Below the pieces are notes generated by a model that searched no databases, had not been told where the DNA came from, and saw nothing but the letters and a program-made list of their open reading frames with translations. Made by a program: the position numbers and the translations under genes. Shown here one piece after another: positions 60,121 to 64,000 of a DNA stretch of 64,000 nucleotides. The DNA lies in NCBI GenBank assembly GCA_017405265.1, contig JAFRAS010000008.1, forward strand, positions 140,544-204,543, in the 5' to 3' direction. The stretch's first letter is position 1. Each line of letters starts with the position of its first letter. The stretch is from Candidatus Saccharimonadota bacterium. Lineage in GTDB: Bacteria > Patescibacteriota > Saccharimonadia > Saccharimonadales > Saccharimonadaceae.

Positions 60121-60816
60121 ATGGAAATTCATAAACGCTTGAAAATGAAAGCGGTGATTTTGCCGCTTTTAATTTGTATATTGGTGCCCGTGCTTTTCAC
60201 GGTGTCGATGAAGTTCGTGGACAGGGGCGAAGTGGCATATTCGAACAGTAGTGCGACGCAAGAAATTGCTTATGCTAACCTCAACGCCGCGACGCGCCAG
60301 AATTATAATGCGAAAATTGACAAAGTTTCGGATGTGTTGATGGTGGTGGGGTTTTTACCGCTCGTCGTTGTTGGAATTTTGGGACTCAGAGAAGTAATTC
60401 GAAAGAGAAGTTTGAAAATTCGGGCGGAATATTATATATATGCCGCGATGATGATTATACTCGCCGGACTTTACTTTGTGTTTGACCATCTTCTTGTTAT
60501 GAATTATCAGCCGATGTTCGCGTCACCACTCAAGCCATCTTTTCCTTCGACGCACACGATGCTCGTAGTCGGGATAGCGGCGACGTCGCTCGTTTTGATT
60601 CGAAAAATTGTCGGAAACTCGACGCGAAAAAATGTGCGTGTGCTCGAAAAATTGATGGATGCGTTTTTCATTCTTTTGATGATTGCGATGCCGATTTTGC
60701 GCGTGCTTTCGGGAGAACACTGGCTCACGGACGTGGCCGGGGGAGTGATTTTCGGATTGGCAATGGCGGCAGTATTTTCGCTTTTAGTCACGGTGGTGCC
60801 GGCAAAGAAAAAATAA
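60121..60816 (+). CDS. PAP2-family membrane phosphatase
   Basis: 231 residues with about five membrane helices. The phosphatase signature is partly visible: [10 protein letters not shown] (motif 2, His) and [19 protein letters not shown] (motif 3, Arg, His, Asp). The first motif KX6RP is not clear. PAP2 enzymes dephosphorylate lipid phosphates such as undecaprenyl pyrophosphate or phosphatidic acid on the outer face, in line with the wall genes of this window. Second gene after the 33-residue ORF. Confidence 0.85.
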   Translation: MEIHKRLKMKAVILPLLICILVPVLFTVSMKFVDRGEVAYSNSSATQEIAYANLNAATRQNYNAKIDKVSDVLMVVGFLPLVVVGILGLREVIRKRSLKIRAEYYIYAAMMIILAGLYFVFDHLLVMNYQPMFASPLKPSFPSTHTMLVVGIAATSLVLIRKIVGNSTRKNVRVLEKLMDAFFILLMIAMPILRVLSGEHWLTDVAGGVIFGLAMAAVFSLLVTVVPAKKK

Positions 60817-60821
60817 GTCAT

Positions 60822-60852
60822 AAAAACTCAAGCTATCAGGGCTTGAGTTTTT
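60822..60852. terminator. Bidirectional terminator between PAP2 and the thioredoxin-CcdA gene
   Basis: AAAAACTCAAGC (60822-60833), loop TATCAGG, GCTTGAGTTTTT (60841-60852). Confidence 0.9.
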
Positions 60853-60861
60853 TGTTGTATT

Positions 60862-62286
60862 TTATAATGAGCCAGAGGTCAGGACATTCGGGGCGACGAG
60901 AAGGAGGATGCCGATAGCGAGCATGATGAGGCCACCGATGAGGTGAGAATATTTCGCGTATTTCGAGGAGAAGGCGGTGATTTTTGTCGCGAGCATGGCG
61001 ATCGCGAAGACAATCATGTCATCAATCATGAAGAAAAATATGTAGAGCAGGATGAAGGGGAGGCTCGCGGCGCCGGTCAGGCCATTCAGAGCCAGAAGTT
61101 CGGTGAAGACGACAGGGAGGCCGGCGGAGCAGGCGAGTTCAATCACGTTCACGGCGACAGCGAGGGCGATAATGCCGACGACGGCGAGGAGGAGAGATTT
61201 TTCGTGGACGAATTTTTTAATCCATTCGACGATACGAGTTCGGCGCTTTTTATCAACAACTTTACAGGCGTCTTTTTTATTACGGGATTCCCACCAGTTT
61301 TTTAAGTTAATCGCGGCGCCGATGAGAGCGACGATGGCGATGATAACTTGAAAAACGCGGCGAGTCGAGAGAGAAGCGACGACGTTAATCCAGGAGAACA
61401 TGATGACCATGTAAACCATGGCGGAGGCGAAGAGGAAGGTGAAGCCAAGAGCGAACATACGTTTTCGGTTGTGCATGCCGAGCATGATGGAAATTAAGAA
61501 AACCAAAATCCACATGGCACAAGGGTTGAAGCCATCCACAAGGCCGATTAAGATGGCGGCGACGCCAAGAGAGACGGATTCGAGGTTGACGGTTTGGCCG
61601 AAAATGTCGAGTTTGTGGCCAGAAGATTCGCTACCTTCGGTCGCGGATTCATTATTCGCTACAACGTCCAGATTTCCGGCGAGAGCCTCTTTCACACGGT
61701 CGGTGTAATCGTGGGTTTGGTAATAATAAATCGCGCTCAAAATCTTCTCGTCGGTGTGGGAAGAGGAACCATAGCCGACGATGACGGTGTCGCCGATGAC
61801 GTTCAGGGGGACGCCGGACTTTTTGATGGCGAATTTGGTCTCGACGTCGGAGAGGAGAGACTGATTCTCCTTATCGTACCAGACTTCGTAATAGACAATT
61901 TCGAGGTTTTCGAGGTCGAGAGACGAGAGCCAGGCGCGTTCCTCGGCGCAGTGGGGACAACCTTCGCCGTGGAAAAGGTAGAGCGTGACGGGCTTTTCGA
62001 GGCGACCAGCGGTCGAGAGGGTGGCGGGTTTTTCGGAGGTGTCAGCGCAAGTAGATTCGGCTTCGTCTTTTGAGCAGGTAATCGGGGAGACGGATTTTTC
62101 GGCGTCGGGGGCGGAAATATCTTCGGAGACAGTGACCGCGCTCTCGTTCCCGGCGATTATATCGTCGTCGGTTTTGGCTGTTGTATTTTTTACAACACTG
62201 GTGGCGTAGAGTAAGGCGGCAAGAAGCGCAACGGCAATCGCGGAAAGAGAAACGATAAGACGAGTTTTTCCCAATTTCGTTTTCAT
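60862..62286 (-). CDS. Thioredoxin-like/CcdA-type transmembrane redox fusion protein
   Basis: 474 residues. N-terminal membrane anchor, Ser/Asp-rich linker, a thioredoxin-like domain (about 98-190) with LYLFHGEGCPHCAEE (Cys110, Cys113) and cis-Pro region SGVPLNVIG, then a CcdA/DsbD-like part of about six helices with GLVDGFNPCAMW and ELACSAGLPVVFTELL, each with one conserved Cys. It probably moves reducing equivalents across the membrane to exported cysteine proteins. TATAAT (complement of 62294-62299) is 7 nt before the ATG. The promoter is divergent from glyA. Confidence 0.8.
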   Translation of the reverse strand: MKTKLGKTRLIVSLSAIAVALLAALLYATSVVKNTTAKTDDDIIAGNESAVTVSEDISAPDAEKSVSPITCSKDEAESTCADTSEKPATLSTAGRLEKPVTLYLFHGEGCPHCAEERAWLSSLDLENLEIVYYEVWYDKENQSLLSDVETKFAIKKSGVPLNVIGDTVIVGYGSSSHTDEKILSAIYYYQTHDYTDRVKEALAGNLDVVANNESATEGSESSGHKLDIFGQTVNLESVSLGVAAILIGLVDGFNPCAMWILVFLISIMLGMHNRKRMFALGFTFLFASAMVYMVIMFSWINVVASLSTRRVFQVIIAIVALIGAAINLKNWWESRNKKDACKVVDKKRRTRIVEWIKKFVHEKSLLLAVVGIIALAVAVNVIELACSAGLPVVFTELLALNGLTGAASLPFILLYIFFFMIDDMIVFAIAMLATKITAFSSKYAKYSHLIGGLIMLAIGILLLVAPNVLTSGSL

Positions 62287-62326
62287 GTAATCTATTATAG
62301 CACGGCTTTTGTGGTATAATTAAAAA

Positions 62327-63625
62327 ATGGATAAAGTTTTTGAGTTGATTAATGAAGAGGAAAAAAGACAGAGCGAGGGACTCGAGCTCATTCCGAGCGA
62401 AAATTATGCCTCAAGCGAGGTGCGGCGGGCGCTTTCGTCGGTGTTTACGAATAAATATTCGGAGGGGTATCCGAGTTTTTTGGATTTAGACAAGGACGAG
62501 GAGACGATTATTTCCGAGGATGAGCCGAATTTTCGGTATTATGGTGGGCAGAAATATGTCGATAAGATGGAACGGTTGGCGATCGCGCGGGCGAGAAAGT
62601 TGTTCCATGCGGACCACGCGAATGTGCAGCCGCACTCGGGAGCGAACGCGAACGAGGCGGTGTATTTTGCGTGGTTAGAGCCGGGAGACAAAATCCTCGC
62701 AATGGACCTCGGGTCGGGCGGACACCTGACGCACGGCGCACCAGTGACACGGTCGGCGAAGATTTATAATTTCATTCCCTACGGCGTGAATAATGAGGGC
62801 GAGATTGATTACGAAGAGATGGAGAGACTGGCGCTCGCGGAGCGGCCGAAGATTATTTTGGTCGGGTATTCGGCGTATATGAAAATTCCGGATTTTGCCC
62901 GAGTGGCCGAGATTGGAAAGAAAATCGGGGCGCTTCTCATGGCCGACATGGCGCACGTTGCGGGGCTGATTGCGGGCGGAGCACATCCGAATCCGCTTGA
63001 TTTTGGGTTTCACGTCATGACTTCGACGACACACAAGACTTTGCGCGGGCCGAGGGGCGGGTTGATTCTCTCGAAGGGCGTCGTTTCGTCACCTTTGAAA
63101 AAGCCAGAAAAGACACTCGAAAATATTCCGACGCTGATTGACCGCGCCGTGTTCCCGGGGACGCAGGGCGGGCCGCTCGAAAATACGATTGCGGCGAAAG
63201 CGGTGGCGTTCGGGGAAGCTTTACGCCCCGAGTTTAAAGAATATGCACGGAAAGTGATAGAGAATGCGAAAGTGCTGGCGGAGGAACTTATCTCGCGAGG
63301 ATTTGTGTTGCAGGGTGGCGGGACAGAAAATCACTTGATTTTGATTGATATTCAGAAAAGTTTTTCGATTTCGGGGAAGGAATATGAGCGGAGACTAGAT
63401 GCGGCAGGATTAACTTTGAATGCAAACGCACTACCTGGAGACCAGGGCGGAGCTTTCAACCCGTCGGGGGTGCGGCTCGGGACGCCGGCGGTTACGACGC
63501 GCGGGATGGGCGCTCCTGAGATGAAGAAGATTGCGGAATGGATGGAGAGGGTGGCGAAAAATGAGGACGCAGCCAAGATTCGCGAAGAGGTGCGCGAGCT
63601 GGCGAAAGAATTCCCATTGCCGTAA
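62327..63625 (+). CDS. glyA: Serine hydroxymethyltransferase
   Basis: 432 residues, PLP enzyme of fold type I. Signatures: ELIPSENYASSEVR, NVQPHSGANANEAV, GAPVTRSAKIYNF, and the Schiff-base Lys in MTSTTHKTLRGPRGG. Converts serine and tetrahydrofolate to glycine and methylene-THF. TGTGGTATAAT (hexamer 62315-62320) ends 6 nt before the ATG, a leaderless message. Downstream of the stop there is no ordinary terminator but the giant-hairpin region. Confidence 0.97.
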   Translation: MDKVFELINEEEKRQSEGLELIPSENYASSEVRRALSSVFTNKYSEGYPSFLDLDKDEETIISEDEPNFRYYGGQKYVDKMERLAIARARKLFHADHANVQPHSGANANEAVYFAWLEPGDKILAMDLGSGGHLTHGAPVTRSAKIYNFIPYGVNNEGEIDYEEMERLALAERPKIILVGYSAYMKIPDFARVAEIGKKIGALLMADMAHVAGLIAGGAHPNPLDFGFHVMTSTTHKTLRGPRGGLILSKGVVSSPLKKPEKTLENIPTLIDRAVFPGTQGGPLENTIAAKAVAFGEALRPEFKEYARKVIENAKVLAEELISRGFVLQGGGTENHLILIDIQKSFSISGKEYERRLDAAGLTLNANALPGDQGGAFNPSGVRLGTPAVTTRGMGAPEMKKIAEWMERVAKNEDAAKIREEVRELAKEFPLP

Positions 63626-63633
63626 TACAGCAA

Positions 63634-63707
63634 AAGCTCCGAGAAAACTACTTTTTCTTGTCGCGGTCGCTTTTTAGGAAGCTCCGAGAAAACTACTTTT
63701 TCTTGTC
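63634..63707 (+). repeat. Two identical 29-nt direct repeats
   Basis: AAGCTCCGAGAAAACTACTT continuing to CTTGTC occurs at 63634-63662 and 63679-63707 with 16 nt between. The central GAGAAAACTACTTTTTC is found inverted at 63823-63839. The second copy forms the outer arm of the first giant hairpin. Confidence 0.9.
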
Positions 63708-63847
63708 TATAAAAAATAATCTCTTTTAAAAAATCCTCTCAAGGCAGGCCTGTGCCACGGACTATCGTGTGCTCGGCCTGTTTCGAGGATTTTTTTAAAA
63801 ATAGATTATTTTTTATACCTGCGAAAAAGTAGTTTTCTCTGCGCTTC
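63678..63847 (+). repeat. Giant hairpin E1 with conserved 46-nt core
   Basis: Nested inverted repeats: GAAGC/GCTTC, 17 bp GAGAAAACTACTTTTTC (63686-63702 with 63823-63839), 15 bp TATAAAAAATAATCT (63708-63722 with 63803-63817), TTTT/AAAA, and AAAAAATCCTC (63728-63738 with 63785-63795). The tip at 63739-63784 is the core: internal loop TCAAGG/TTTC, stem CAGGCC/GGCCTG, then CACG-GACTAT-CGTG. No ORF is seen. It is not an ordinary terminator in size or internal structure. Confidence 0.85.
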
Positions 63848-63882
63848 TTCAAAAGGCGCAAGGTATTTGCTTTTCGAACAGT

Positions 63883-63988
63883 GTAAATTTTTGCCTATTT
63901 CAATTTTTTTCGTGAGACAGGTCGAGCACGTGATAGTCCACGGCGCAGACCTGCCTCGAACGAAAAAATTGAAGAGGTAAAAATTTAC
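63883..63988 (-). repeat. Giant hairpin E2, inverted copy of the core with different arms
   Basis: GTAAATTTTT (63883-63892) pairs with AAAAATTTAC (63979-63988), CCT/AGG, and TTCAATTTTTTTCGT (63899-63913) with ACGAAAAAATTGAA (63960-63973, one T bulged). Read on the minus strand, the tip (complement of 63959-63914) is 37/46 identical to the E1 core, including GGACTATC and GTGCTCG. The arms are unrelated to those of E1. The region 63848-63882 between them contains only a small hairpin. The final 12 bases show nothing further. Confidence 0.85.
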
Positions 63989-64000
63989 TTGTGTGAGAAA

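Noticed and set aside
63626..64000. CRISPR array, integron attC site or retron
   Set aside because: There are only two or three repeats without regular spacers; attC would have variable tips and conserved outer ends, the opposite of what is seen; and no reverse transcriptase is in view.
1..64000. UGA recoding (genetic code 25)
   Set aside because: TGA ends many genes at normal family lengths and prfB is present.

Overview
The window is a gene-dense bacterial chromosome segment. Its content fits a Candidate Phyla Radiation (Patescibacteria) genome, most likely Candidatus Saccharibacteria (TM7). Reasons: compact informational proteins, short versions of core enzymes (proline-tRNA ligase without editing insertion, RecR and DnaJ without zinc fingers, cysteine-free bL33), several PNTG/PDTG-type surface proteins, a stand-alone ComEC channel, and anaerobic ribonucleotide reduction. 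TGA is used as stop and prfB (RF2) is present, so the UGA=Gly code of Gracilibacteria does not apply. The phylum call is inference from gene content.

Layout. 1-5130: end of secA, an M16 peptidase, a queuosine-precursor transporter, a DHH phosphoesterase and cysS. 5137-5339: a tiny separate transcription unit with a 27-codon ORF. 5365-11567: rmuC, then an overlapping operon of a MurF-like ligase, an alpha/beta hydrolase, a DegT-type PLP enzyme and two FemAB aminoacyltransferases (peptidoglycan peptide and cross-bridge). 11564-13992 (minus): recR, ybaB and a membrane glycosyltransferase. 14110-15882: a secreted cutinase-VWA protein. 15863-18938 (minus): gap-rpiB-rpe-pfkB sugar-phosphate operon. 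19024-23036: proS, greA, topA. 23069-27476 (minus): nrdD-nrdG-iscS-iscU behind a paired NrdR-box promoter. 27701-28320: two small hypothetical genes. 28317-36628 (minus): rpmF-nusB-nudix-rnc-tgt-permease, leuS, and secE-nusG-phosphoesterase. 36765-39762: comEC converging on, and overlapping, a large surface protein. 39864-45220 (minus): rimB-rimK, typA, uvrB. 45341-49381: an exported carbohydrate-binding-domain protein and several other envelope proteins. 49399-53878: tRNA-Cys, tRNA-Arg, a zinc-ribbon protein, tRNA-Ala and a large STAND NTPase. 53879-63625: prfB, rpmG, dnaE, dnaJ, a 33-codon basic ORF, a PAP2 phosphatase, a thioredoxin-CcdA fusion and glyA.

Most unusual features. (1) The last 375 bases are non-coding and hold two very long hairpins in opposite orientation. 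Their outer arms are unrelated, but they share a 46-nt core (37/46 identical) in which 8 of the 9 differences form four compensatory base-pair changes. (2) A 21-nt motif (19/21 identical) sits at the same distance upstream of the -10 box of both the cutinase-VWA gene and comEC. (3) At least a dozen genes, including dnaE, uvrB, prfB, dnaJ, proS and glyA, have a TATAAT-like box ending only 6-8 nt before the start codon, which implies widespread leaderless mRNAs with TGnTATAAT extended -10 promoters.

Taken together the genes suggest a small-genome, anaerobic or microaerobic, host-associated cell that salvages precursors (queuosine), elaborates its own cross-bridged wall, may take up DNA, and displays surface proteins and a secreted lipolytic enzyme that could act on a host actinobacterial envelope.
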